NCBI GenBank assembly: GCA_003222065.1
Contig: QHUV01000304.1
Coordinates: 1 to 5,779 of the forward strand
Origin: Gemmatimonadota bacterium
GTDB lineage: Bacteria; Gemmatimonadota; Gemmatimonadetes; Gemmatimonadales; Gemmatimonadaceae
Length of the DNA stretch: 5,779 bases
Reading direction: 5' to 3'
Every line of letters begins with the position of its first letter. Position 1 is the stretch's first letter. Below, piece by piece: positions 1-5,779 of this stretch. The notes beneath the pieces were generated by a model. That model saw only the letters and a list, made by a program, of their open reading frames with translations. It was not told the origin of the DNA and searched no databases. The translations under genes were made by a program, and so were the position numbers.

Positions 1-354
1 GATAGGGGCGGCGAGGCGAAGGGCGATGGCGATCGAATCAGAGGGACGCGCGTCGATCTGCACGACGTTGTCGCCGCGATTTATGTGCAGCTCGGCGTAG
101 TAGGTGTTCTTCTCGACGCGCGTGATTTGAACCCGACGCAGCGATCCGCCCAAGCCGAGGATGAGGTTCTTGCAAAGATCGTGGGTGAGCGGCCGCACCC
201 GCTTGATGCTATGGATCTGCATGACGATGGACTCGGCCTCGGGCTGGCCGATCCAGATCGGCAGCAAGCGCGTTCCGCCCTTTTCCTGAAGGACCAAAAC
301 GTACGACTGGGTCGTACTGTCGAGACCGAGTCTAGCGACGACGACTTCGACCAC
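1..354 (-). CDS. Bifunctional nuclease family protein (BFN/DUF151 domain), N-terminal 118 codons, cut by window edge
   Basis: Translating the minus strand from the GTG at 354-352 gives 118 codons without a stop up to base 1. The product begins MVEVVVARLGLD and shows the landmarks of the BFN/DUF151 family in order: LPIWIG (residues 31-36) followed by EAESI (39-43), RPLTHDL (54-60), and the signature DARPSDSIAIALR (101-113) near the end of the domain. Family members are small proteins linked to DNase/RNase activity in plants and of poorly defined role in bacteria, so a nuclease function here is inferred from the family only. The GTG is the only conventional start in this frame after an in-frame TGA inside the end of metK, and it matches where the family usually begins. 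No clear Shine-Dalgarno precedes it. The gap to metK is 67 bases and holds no obvious terminator. The opposite-strand frame at 85-441 and the minus-strand frame at 81-470 are shadows of this gene. Confidence 0.9.
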   Translation of the reverse strand, partial: MVEVVVARLGLDSTTQSYVLVLQEKGGTRLLPIWIGQPEAESIVMQIHSIKRVRPLTHDLCKNLILGLGGSLRRVQITRVEKNTYYAELHINRGDNVVQIDARPSDSIAIALRLAAPI

Positions 355-421
355 GTGGCGTTGGGCTTGAGAGTCCGGATGCTTTCTGGAAGGTATCGCG
401 GGGACGGCTCGGCCGCCGCTA

Positions 422-1594
422 TCATTTCACCGCGCGCTTGAGCGCCGTGGCCCGATCGGTCCGCTCCCAAGTAAAGGTCGTTCCGGCTTTGCGCCCATTG
501 CCGAGTCGCTCCGGCGTGCGCCCGAAATGGCCATAGGCCGACGTCGCCGAATAAATCGGCTTTCGCAGATCAAGGGCTTCGATGATTCCGCGCGGCGTGA
601 GGTCAAAGACTTCCGCGACCGCGGCCATGATCTTCGATTCGGGAATCACCGACGTGCCAAAGCTGTCGACCATCACTGAGACTGGCTGGGCGACGCCGAT
701 CGCATATGCGAGCTGTACCTCGCAGCGCCGTGCGAGTCCCGCCGCGACGATGTTCTTCGCGACCCACCGCGCCGCGTAGCATGCAGAGCGATCAACCTTG
801 CTCGGATCTTTGCCACTAAATGCGCCGCCGCCGTGCCGGCCCATGCCCCCGTAAGTGTCGACGATGATCTTGCGGCCGGTGAGCCCCGCGTCGCCTTGCG
901 GCCCGCCGATGACGAAGCGGCCGGTCGGATTGACGTGGTATTTGATCTTGTGCGAGCGGAGATGCTCGGGGATGCACGGCTCGACGATGTCCTCGATGAT
1001 CGAGCGCTTGATGGTGCGGTGTGAGACGTCCGGCGAGTGCTGGGTCGAGACGACGACGGTGTCGACAGCCACGGGACGGCGGTCCTCGTAGACCACCGTG
1101 ACTTGCGCCTTGCCGTCTGGGCGGAGCCACTCGAGATCGCCCGACTTGCGCCGATCGGCGAGCGCCTTGGTGATGCGATGGGCGAGCATGATCGGCATCG
1201 GCATCAGCTCTGGCGTCTCGTCACTCGCGTAGCCGAACATCATTCCTTGATCGCCAGCGCCACCCGTATCGACGCCCATCGCGATGTCTGGCGATTGACG
1301 ATCGATCGTGCTCATCACCGCGCACGTCTGATTGTCGAAGCCGTAGCTCGCGTCGGTGTAGCCGATGCGCTTGATGGTCGCGCGAACGATGTCGGGAACG
1401 TGTACGTACGTGGATGTCGTGATTTCGCCGGCGACGCACGCCAGACCGGTCGTGACGAGCGTTTCGCAGGCGACGCGTGCTGTCGGATCGTCAGCGAGAA
1501 TCGCGTCGAGCACGGCGTCGGAGATGGCATCCGCAACTTTGTCGGGATGTCCTTCGGTGACGGATTCGGATGTGAAGAGATGGCGGTCAAACAA
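422..1594 (-). CDS. metK: S-adenosylmethionine synthetase (methionine adenosyltransferase)
   Basis: This cytoplasmic enzyme makes S-adenosylmethionine from methionine and ATP, releasing phosphate and pyrophosphate. With the TTG start at 1594-1592 the protein has 390 residues, close to the 384 of E. coli MetK, and begins [20 protein letters not shown]. Visible motifs are GHPDK (15-19, active-site His16 and Asp18), [12 protein letters not shown] (112-123), the flexible loop around [10 protein letters not shown] (234-243) with DTYGG, and the phosphate-binding segment [17 protein letters not shown] (255-271). The frame stays open upstream to an ATG at 1675, which would add 27 residues inside the end of ptsI. 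I prefer the TTG because it gives the normal family N-terminus and lies 19 bases after the ptsI stop, but neither start has a good Shine-Dalgarno. The tight spacing suggests co-transcription with the PTS genes. The function is essentially certain; the start is not. Confidence 0.96.
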   Translation of the reverse strand: MFDRHLFTSESVTEGHPDKVADAISDAVLDAILADDPTARVACETLVTTGLACVAGEITTSTYVHVPDIVRATIKRIGYTDASYGFDNQTCAVMSTIDRQSPDIAMGVDTGGAGDQGMMFGYASDETPELMPMPIMLAHRITKALADRRKSGDLEWLRPDGKAQVTVVYEDRRPVAVDTVVVSTQHSPDVSHRTIKRSIIEDIVEPCIPEHLRSHKIKYHVNPTGRFVIGGPQGDAGLTGRKIIVDTYGGMGRHGGGAFSGKDPSKVDRSACYAARWVAKNIVAAGLARRCEVQLAYAIGVAQPVSVMVDSFGTSVIPESKIMAAVAEVFDLTPRGIIEALDLRKPIYSATSAYGHFGRTPERLGNGRKAGTTFTWERTDRATALKRAVK

Positions 1595-1613
1595 GGTGGT
1601 CGTCGGTGATTGG

Positions 1614-3386
1614 TCAGACGGTCGAACCTTCCTCGAGAAGTCCGAGCTCGGGAAGCGCGGTGCGGAGGCGGCCATGCAGCTCGCGGCGCGCCCGTTCGGC
1701 GGTCGGAGACGCGAGCGCGGCCGCGGCGGCCTCCTCGGCCATGCTCACGGAAATGCCACGGACGATGCGCTTCACGAGCGATACCGATCGCGGCGAGACG
1801 CTGAGCTGCCTAACGCCTAGTCCGATCAGGGCGAATGCCATGAGGGGCTGCGACGCCATTTCGCCGCAGACCGCCACTTCCAGCCCGGCGTCCTCCCCCA
1901 CCTGAACGGTGCGTTGAATGAGCTTCAACACCGCCGGATGCAATGGCGTGAACCGTGACGACAAATTCGCGTTGCCGCGGTCAACGGCGAGCGTGTACTG
2001 CACGAGATCGTTCGTGCCGATGCTGAAGAACTGCACGTCGCCGTCGCGGGTGAACGTGTCGGCGCACACGGCGGCGGCGGGCGTCTCGATCATCACGCCT
2101 AACGGGACATCACCTCGCACCGAGACGCCGCGGCGCTCGAGTTGGCGAGCCGCGTCGTCGAGAAGGACACGCGCGGCACGAACTTCGTCGAGCGTGACGA
2201 CGAGCGGCAGCATGATGCGTACGTCGCCGTGCTCCGCGGCGCGGAGGAGAGCACGCAGTTGAGTCCGAAAGAGATCCGGCTGATCCAAACACATGCGGAT
2301 TGCGCGCCATCCCAAGAACGGATTCGGCTCGCTGGGAAAACCGCCGATCGGCAGCTTGTCGCCGCCGATGTCGAACGTGCGAATGACGACCGGTTTGCCT
2401 TCGAAGGCCTCGACCACCCGCCTGTAGGCGCGATACTGCTCGTCCTCGTCAGGCATCGTCGCGCGCCCGAGCACCAGGAACTCCGTCCGCATCAAGCCAA
2501 CACCATCCGCGCCGCTGGATGCGGCGAGGTCTGCCTCTTCGGGCAGATCGACGTTGGCGCGAAGGGTGACGCGGACGCCGTCTGTCGTAATCGATTCGAG
2601 CGACGCGAGGCGACGCAGCTCCTCTTCGGCAATCGCCTCCTGGCGGGCGCGCTCGCGATACGACTCGAGGTCCGCGTGCGAGGGCTCGATGGCGAGGACG
2701 CCCGTGGAGCCGTCGAGGATCGCTCGCTCACCGCCCCGCAGCTCGATCGTCGCCGTCCGCAGGCCTACGATGGCTGGAAGATTGAGCGAACGCGCGAGGA
2801 TCGCGACGTGCGACGTCCGCGTCCCGGCGTCCGTAGCGATGGCGACGATCGACTTCCGGTCCAGCTGCACCGTTAGGCTCGGCGTCAGGTCGTGCGTGAC
2901 GAGAATCGCGCTCGAGCCCGCCGGAACGTCAACTGGATCGTGATCGGGAAGTCCGAGCAGGAAGCTCAACACCCGAATGTGCACGTCGGTGAGATCGCCA
3001 ACGCGCTCACGCACCATCGGGCTCGCCGCGCGCGCGAAGCGCTGGCGCGATTCGATCATCTGAATATCGAACGCCTTCTCCGCGGCGATGTTCTGATGAA
3101 TGAGCTCCTCGACACCGCGCGTGAGATCGGGATCCTCGAGAATGGAGAGCTGCACCTCGAAGATCGCCGCCTCTTCTGGGCCGGCGCCCGCCTCGACGCG
3201 TGCGCGAATCTGGCGCAGGCGGTCTTTGGCGCGATCGATCGCAAGGCGGAAGCGTTGCAGTTCGGCCGGAATCGCGTCGTCCGGGATGATTCGATGCGGG
3301 ACGTCCGGAATCTCCCAACGCAGGAGCTGCACCGTTCCCACGGCGATTCCTGGAGAGGCTCCGATACCGACCAGCTTTCGCTTCAC
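1614..3386 (-). CDS. ptsI: PTS enzyme I (phosphoenolpyruvate-protein phosphotransferase)
   Basis: Enzyme I takes the phosphate from PEP onto a histidine and passes it to HPr, the entry step of the PTS in the cytoplasm. The 590-residue product matches normal EI length (about 570-590). It begins [17 protein letters not shown]. The N-terminal part holds the HPr-binding helices and the phosphorylatable histidine in [13 protein letters not shown] (His193, equivalent to E. coli His189). The C-terminal PEP-binding barrel shows GLMRTEFL (297-304), RTFDIGGDK (336-344), [19 protein letters not shown] (454-472) and the catalytic cysteine in VCGEM (Cys507, equivalent to Cys502). There is no GAF domain, so it is not the nitrogen-PTS form PtsP. 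The GTG start at 3386 follows a GGGGAG site by 8 bases and lies 17 bases after the ptsH stop. The reading frame is open far upstream, through the region antisense in frame to HPr and into EIID, because no stop intervenes. The internal start is chosen on homology and ribosome binding site. Confidence 0.96.
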   Translation of the reverse strand: MKRKLVGIGASPGIAVGTVQLLRWEIPDVPHRIIPDDAIPAELQRFRLAIDRAKDRLRQIRARVEAGAGPEEAAIFEVQLSILEDPDLTRGVEELIHQNIAAEKAFDIQMIESRQRFARAASPMVRERVGDLTDVHIRVLSFLLGLPDHDPVDVPAGSSAILVTHDLTPSLTVQLDRKSIVAIATDAGTRTSHVAILARSLNLPAIVGLRTATIELRGGERAILDGSTGVLAIEPSHADLESYRERARQEAIAEEELRRLASLESITTDGVRVTLRANVDLPEEADLAASSGADGVGLMRTEFLVLGRATMPDEDEQYRAYRRVVEAFEGKPVVIRTFDIGGDKLPIGGFPSEPNPFLGWRAIRMCLDQPDLFRTQLRALLRAAEHGDVRIMLPLVVTLDEVRAARVLLDDAARQLERRGVSVRGDVPLGVMIETPAAAVCADTFTRDGDVQFFSIGTNDLVQYTLAVDRGNANLSSRFTPLHPAVLKLIQRTVQVGEDAGLEVAVCGEMASQPLMAFALIGLGVRQLSVSPRSVSLVKRIVRGISVSMAEEAAAAALASPTAERARRELHGRLRTALPELGLLEEGSTV

Positions 3387-3394
3387 GCCTTGAT

Positions 3395-3400
3395 CTCCCC
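3395..3400 (-). promoter_or_regulatory. Ribosome binding site of ptsI
   Basis: GGGGAG on the minus strand, 8 bases before the GTG at 3386. It decides the ptsI start within a reading frame that is open for more than 1 kb upstream. Confidence 0.7.
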
Positions 3401-3403
3401 TGT

Positions 3404-3631
3404 TCAGCTTTCGCCGAACTTGCTCCCGATGAGCTGTTCCAGCGCGTCCAGCGCTTCTTTCGCGTCCGGTCCCTCGGCCTTGAGTTGCAACGTGGAACCG
3501 CACTCCGCGGCGAGCATCATCACACCCATGATACTCTTTCCGTTGACCTCGAGCTCCTCCCGGGTCACGGTGATGTCGCTCGCGTACTTGGCCGCCATCT
3601 TCACAATCTCGGCTGCTGGCCTCGCATGCAA
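3404..3631 (-). CDS. ptsH: PTS phosphocarrier protein HPr, 5' end defective or misjoined
   Basis: HPr carries phosphate from EI to EIIA. The frame encodes IVNKAGLHARPAAEIV, with the active-site histidine in GLHARP, and VNGKSIMGVMMLAA, with the regulatory serine that HprK phosphorylates (Ser46 in Bacillus). The spacing between the two sites is the usual 31 residues, and the C-terminal helix ends normally at the TGA 3406-3404. Conserved coding clearly begins upstream of the coordinates given, at about 3649, but the only conventional start in frame is the TTG at 3631, directly before the active-site histidine codon. Using it would remove the first beta strand. The frame upstream runs back to a TAG at 3697-3695 with no ATG, GTG or TTG. 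A GTG at 3668 in the EIID frame would give an HPr of nearly standard N-terminal length (histidine at position 14) if one base between 3666 and 3649 were removed. Identity is certain; the 5' boundary is unresolved and the gene may not be translated normally. Confidence 0.88.
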   Translation of the reverse strand: MHARPAAEIVKMAAKYASDITVTREELEVNGKSIMGVMMLAAECGSTLQLKAEGPDAKEALDALEQLIGSKFGES

Positions 3632-3650
3632 TCCCGCTTTGTTGACTATT

Positions 3651-4280
3651 AGCCAGTGGAATCGCCACGCCGGTCGCCAGCGCGGCGATGCGGCCTATCT
3701 GCTGCGGACCGCTTCGCAGCACCGGATGGCCGAGCGCCGTGGCGACGCGCAGACCATTCCTCCAGCCGGTGCGCAATCCCCACAGCCGGAGTGCGAAGTG
3801 ACCGAGGTTGTACGACGCGAGGAACGTTGCCAGTACGGCAAACGGGCCCGTGCCAAGACCAAAGACGGCGAGCGCGAGCAGGCTGCAGAAGGGCAACCAT
3901 CCCGCCCACACGAGTCGATCGCCCACGCTGCCGAGCGGACCGCAGAGTGCCGTACGAAAACGCTCAATTCGTTCCGGCGGCTCGCCATCGAGCTCGGCGC
4001 GCGCGAGCGCACCGACGGCGACAGCGGCGAGGTACGGGTGAGCGTTGAAGTACTTGCTTTCGCGCGCCAGCGCCTGCTTGAAGTGCGCGCTGTGAATCCC
4101 TTCGGGAAGCAGACGCAGCGCCGGCTCGAGACAGAAGCCGATGCCGTTGCCGAGCAGGATCTCATAGTTCCAGGATCCCTGCACCGCCAACATGCGCAGG
4201 AACATTGCTGCCTGAATGCGTACCGGCAGCCCGGTGCGTCGCTCGACGTGTGGCACTGGGGCGACCGCCGACGCGCTCAC
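3651..4280 (-). CDS. PTS mannose-family EIID membrane subunit, C-terminally incomplete and without its own stop
   Basis: EIID pairs with EIIC to form the sugar channel of mannose-family PTS transporters. The product from the GTG at 4280 shows family landmarks in order: AVQGSWNYE (residues 32-40), FNAHPYLAAVAVGA (78-91), CGPLGSVGDRLVWAGWLP (113-130), then a hydrophobic stretch at about 131-155 and LRTGWRNGL near 169-177. Recognisable EIID ends at about residue 210 (LATGVAIPLA), whereas E. coli ManZ has about 285 residues and a further C-terminal membrane segment. From there the same frame runs without a stop through the ptsH region and into ptsI, so the end coordinate marks loss of homology, not a stop codon. 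Tandem TAA TAG triplets at 3651-3646 lie in another frame. The GTG start overlaps the stop of the preceding small frame by four bases and has AGGG seven bases upstream. Family assignment is firm; whether it is functional is doubtful. Confidence 0.85.
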
Positions 4281-4348
4281 AAAACGACCCTGATGACGAG
4301 GAGACCGATGGCGAGCCCACCGAGAAAGAACCAACGCGCTCCGCTCAC
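4277..4348 (-). CDS. 23-codon hydrophobic frame between EIIC and EIID (possible EIIC C-terminal fragment or small membrane protein)
   Basis: A GTG at 4348 opens a 23-residue frame that reads MSGARWFFLGGLAIGLLVI and ends RVVL, which is one clear transmembrane helix with basic residues near both ends. Its GTG overlaps the EIIC stop by four bases (GTGA) and its TGA overlaps the EIID GTG in the same way. The same frame continues upstream as PWKIFHG, before the GTG. A slip of one base back on the A run at 4363-4360 would join EIIC to it, giving a 160-residue protein ending LLGK-IFHGV and onward. A C-terminal helix of this style is plausible for EIIC, so I favour a displaced EIIC tail. A separate small subunit remains possible. 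There is no good Shine-Dalgarno of its own, so expression would depend on coupling or frameshifting. Confidence 0.5.
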   Translation of the reverse strand: MSGARWFFLGGLAIGLLVIRVVL

Positions 4349-4758
4349 CCCGTGGAAGATTTTCCAAGGAGCGCCGCTCGGCGCTGCGCCGCCCAGTAAG
4401 CGTTGCGCTCACGCAGCTTGACCATCGTCCAACTACCGACCCAGGCGGTCGCCAGCGAGGCGATCATCGCCATCTCCATGGCGCCCGCGGGATGGCTCGG
4501 ATGCGTGGCGAATATTGCTCCCCCGACAACGGCCGCCGATCCCCACTCCGGATAACGCGAAGCGCCGAACGGAAGGGTGTCCAGCGCTATCAGCTCGAGT
4601 GCCGCGCCGACGAGCAGCCCGGTCGCGGAATCGCCGATGAGCCATCCGGCAATTGTCGCCGCGACCAGCGGCCGCGAGATCATCGCCTGCGGAAAGCTCA
4701 CGACGTCGAGACCGAGCAGGCCGCCGAGAAGCGCGATCGGAAGCAGATCGATCCACAT
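4345..4758 (-). CDS. PTS mannose/sorbose-family EIIC membrane subunit, about half length
   Basis: EIIC forms the substrate-binding part of the mannose-family channel in the inner membrane. The 137-residue product starts MWIDLLPIALLGGLLGLD and contains the conserved block SRPLVAATIAGWLIGD (28-43) followed by GLLVGAALELIALDTLPFGA (47-66), equivalent to the N-terminal half of E. coli ManY. Further hydrophobic segments lie at about 73-86 and 92-112, and a basic stretch (KLRERNAYWAAQRRA) follows. It stops at a TGA (4347-4345), whereas ManY has about 266 residues, so the second half is absent in this frame. A lone membrane helix in another frame follows at once (4277-4348). The ATG at 4758 shares one base with the EIIB stop (TGATG) and has GGGAG ten bases upstream at 4773-4769. 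Assignment to the family is confident. The short length is either real, a frameshift, or a deletion. Confidence 0.85.
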   Translation of the reverse strand: MWIDLLPIALLGGLLGLDVVSFPQAMISRPLVAATIAGWLIGDSATGLLVGAALELIALDTLPFGASRYPEWGSAAVVGGAIFATHPSHPAGAMEMAMIASLATAWVGSWTMVKLRERNAYWAAQRRAALLGKSSTG

Positions 4759-5243
4759 CAGCCGGCAACTCCCGCAAGCAGGTCGTCGAGCGGAATCGGT
4801 CGCGCTCCCGGCACGTCCTGCGCGGAGATCGATACACCCTGCGTTGCGATATCGCGCAAGGCGGCTTCCTCGTCGTTGTTCAAGAACACGTAGCGAAGAC
4901 GCTGGGTGCGTCCCGCGCGATGATGAATGCCGCCGAGATTGACGTTCGGAATGCCGCCATCATCGACGAGTCGGCGCATCGTTTCGATGTCACCCGTCAG
5001 CAGGATGCCATTCCGCGAGTCGTCACGATAGCGGGGCAGCGCGGCAATCGCGTCACCGACGTTCAGGAAGTACACATCCATCTCCGGAGGAACTCCCATC
5101 CGATACAGCTCCTGCTCCCACTCGCTTGCCGCGACAGCGTCATCGACGAGAACAATGAACTGAATGTTCAGCGGCTGTCCCCAGCCGACCACGACCTGGC
5201 CGTGAATCAGCCGATCATCGATCCGATGTAAGACCAGCGTCAC
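4758..5243 (-). CDS. PTS mannose/fructose/sorbose-family EIIB subunit
   Basis: EIIB is the cytoplasmic subunit that takes phosphate from EIIA and hands it to the sugar entering through EIIC/EIID. The 161-residue product is a normal length for a free-standing mannose-family IIB. It begins MTLVLHRIDDRLIHGQVVVGW, with the phosphorylatable histidine at position 14 in the DDRLIHGQV motif, equivalent to His175 of the fused E. coli ManX. The conserved loop VNLGGIHHRAGRTQ (101-114) matches the VNVGGMxxRxGKTQ of the family. The frame is open upstream into EIIA, but the GTG at 5243 is chosen because it overlaps the EIIA stop by four bases (GTGA) and gives the expected N-terminus. GGAGGA lies 11 bases upstream. 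The stop shares one base with the EIIC start, which indicates strong translational coupling. No key residue is missing. Confidence 0.95.
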   Translation of the reverse strand: MTLVLHRIDDRLIHGQVVVGWGQPLNIQFIVLVDDAVAASEWEQELYRMGVPPEMDVYFLNVGDAIAALPRYRDDSRNGILLTGDIETMRRLVDDGGIPNVNLGGIHHRAGRTQRLRYVFLNNDEEAALRDIATQGVSISAQDVPGARPIPLDDLLAGVAG

Positions 5244-5674
5244 GCCTGCTTCACTCCTCCGGCGGAACCGACGACCGTGATCGCCGAGCGACCGCGTTCC
5301 GCGGACCGTCGCGCCGCATCGATCACGGGCATCTGATCCGCAAACACAAAATCCAGGAGGGTCGGAAGATTGACACCGGCAATAAGCAGGGCGTCGTCGA
5401 CGCCGCGCAAAATTCGCCGCGCCGCCATCGTGCAGCTGCCTGCTTGAAGATCGGTGAAAATCACCTTGACGCCGCTCTCCCGCATGCGTTCGCGGATGAG
5501 CGCTTCGATGTCCTCGGCGCAAAGGCCCGGAACGGCGACGGGAATCAGCTGTCCGCCGCGGCCGGTGATTAAATCGACGGCTGATACGAGGCCGTTCGCG
5601 AAGTCGCCGTGACCGGCGACGATCGCCCGCGGCGTTGGTTTGTCGTTCTCGGCCGGTCCTTGGCCGTCACTCAT
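5240..5674 (-). CDS. PTS mannose-family EIIA subunit
   Basis: EIIA accepts phosphate from HPr and passes it to EIIB in the cytoplasm. The 144-residue product has the fold markers of the mannose-type IIA: after a polar 15-residue N-terminal extension comes RAIVAGHGDFANGL, with the phosphorylatable histidine at position 22 (His10 of E. coli ManX). IFTDLQAGSCTMAARRIL follows, where Asp75 corresponds to the active-site aspartate before the usual GGSP-type loop. Here the loop reads AGSC, a variant of the common form. The C-terminal part reads GVNLPTLLDFVF, the region that follows the active site in this family. The ATG at 5674 overlaps the hprK stop by eight bases. AGGAGGA lies only three bases from the ATG, unusually close. 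Direct coupling to hprK upstream and EIIB downstream indicates one operon. The sugar cannot be told from this subunit, and a regulatory role is also possible. Confidence 0.94.
   Translation of the reverse strand: MSDGQGPAENDKPTPRAIVAGHGDFANGLVSAVDLITGRGGQLIPVAVPGLCAEDIEALIRERMRESGVKVIFTDLQAGSCTMAARRILRGVDDALLIAGVNLPTLLDFVFADQMPVIDAARRSAERGRSAITVVGSAGGVKQA
5255..5260 (-). promoter_or_regulatory. Ribosome binding site of the EIIB gene
   Basis: GGAGGA on the minus strand, inside the end of the EIIA gene and 11 bases before the GTG at 5243. It supports that GTG over the much longer open frame upstream. Confidence 0.6.
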
Positions 5675-5779
5675 AGTCCTCCTGCAAGTAGCGCCTGACC
5701 TCCGATGCGGCGCGCATCGTCTTCATCAAACGCTCGTTGAAGCGCTCCGCCGGATCGATTCCGCTGTACTTGAGCAAAT
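5667..5779 (-). CDS. hprK: HPr kinase/phosphorylase, C-terminal 36 residues, cut by window edge
   Basis: Only the last 36 codons and the TGA (5669-5667) are inside the window. They read LLKYSGIDPAERFNERLMKT and end RRYLQEDYE. The pattern LLK-x-x-G-x-x-x-A-x-x-F-x-x-x-L matches the C-terminal helix of HprK, where similar residues (for example RLKRMGYNAAEEF) close the protein. HprK phosphorylates and dephosphorylates the regulatory serine of HPr. The assignment is supported by the operon: HPr downstream carries the matching serine motif, and hprK commonly precedes mannose-family PTS genes in Proteobacteria and related groups. The catalytic P-loop lies outside the window, so function cannot be confirmed here. 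The stop lies eight bases inside the EIIA gene. Confidence 0.75.
   Translation of the reverse strand, partial: LLKYSGIDPAERFNERLMKTMRAASEVRRYLQEDYE
5677..5683 (-). promoter_or_regulatory. Ribosome binding site of the EIIA gene, unusually close to the ATG
   Basis: AGGAGGA on the minus strand, inside the last codons of hprK. Only three bases separate it from the ATG at 5674; shifting the pairing to the 5' end of the site gives a more workable distance. Confidence 0.5.

Noticed and set aside
355..421. Possible terminator hairpin in the metK-BFN gap
   Set aside because: Only a four-base CGGC/GCCG pairing is visible, without a following T run, so it is too weak to call.
81..470. A 129-codon minus-strand frame overlapping the metK end and BFN
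   Set aside because: It is serine/arginine-rich with no motif, while the neighbouring frame encodes an unmistakable BFN domain.
1397..1412. Repeated GTAC/ACGT pattern
   Set aside because: It lies inside metK coding sequence for the segment TSTYVHVP and is explained by the codons there.
1037..1609. A 190-codon plus-strand frame opposite metK
   Set aside because: It is the antisense shadow of a conserved, complete metK and shows no family features.
2142..2876. A 244-codon plus-strand frame opposite ptsI
   Set aside because: It lies wholly antisense to the conserved PEP-binding half of EI and has no recognisable motifs.
4281..4412. N-terminal extension of EIID by 44 residues
   Set aside because: The extension is arginine-rich, overlaps the end of EIIC and the hydrophobic frame, and is not found in EIID proteins.
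2892..4421. A 509-codon open frame on the plus strand opposite EIID, HPr and EI
   Set aside because: It has no recognisable domain, is rich in arginine and alanine, and mirrors well-supported genes on the other strand. Long antisense frames are expected at this GC content.
5244..5522. Upstream extension of the EIIB frame, which would make a 254-residue protein
   Set aside because: The extension lies within EIIA in another frame and has no homology; the GTG at 5243 with its GTGA overlap and ribosome binding site gives the normal EIIB.

Overview
The window is one densely packed, GC-rich stretch in which every gene I can support is on the minus strand, so transcription runs from right (5779) to left (1). 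It reads as part of a phosphotransferase-system (PTS) operon that continues into metK and a bifunctional-nuclease-family gene. The mix of HprK, mannose-family EII subunits, HPr and EI with metK and a BFN/DUF151 protein, together with GTG/TTG starts and stop/start overlaps, suggests a non-Firmicute Gram-negative lineage. My best guess is Gemmatimonadota or a relative. This is an inference from gene content and protein style; no phylogenetic marker was tested.

In transcription order: the C-terminal end of hprK (5667-5779, cut by the window edge); a mannose-type EIIA (5240-5674); EIIB (4758-5243); EIIC (4345-4758), which is only about half the family length; a 23-codon hydrophobic reading frame (4277-4348) wedged between EIIC and EIID; EIID (from 4280), which lacks its C-terminal part and has no stop of its own; HPr (ptsH, ending at 3404), whose conserved N-terminus has no usable start codon; EI (ptsI, 1614-3386, full length); metK (422-1594, full length); and the first 118 codons of a bifunctional nuclease (1-354), running off the left edge.

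Together these genes describe a phosphorelay: PEP to EI (His193), to HPr (active-site His), to EIIA (His22), to EIIB (His14), to a sugar carried by the EIIC/EIID permease. HprK would control it by phosphorylating the regulatory serine of HPr, and that serine motif is present. The soluble relay proteins look intact in their catalytic motifs. The two membrane subunits and the 5' end of ptsH do not.

The most noteworthy feature is therefore the region from about 3640 to 4400. EIIC is short and followed by an out-of-frame transmembrane segment. EIID loses homology abruptly, and HPr starts out of frame at the same point. This could be real decay of the permease, lineage-specific short subunits combined with frameshifting, or assembly errors or deletions. 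The sequence alone does not decide. There is no stretch of 300 bases without a gene, and I saw no RNA gene, mobile element, CRISPR array or convincing terminator.
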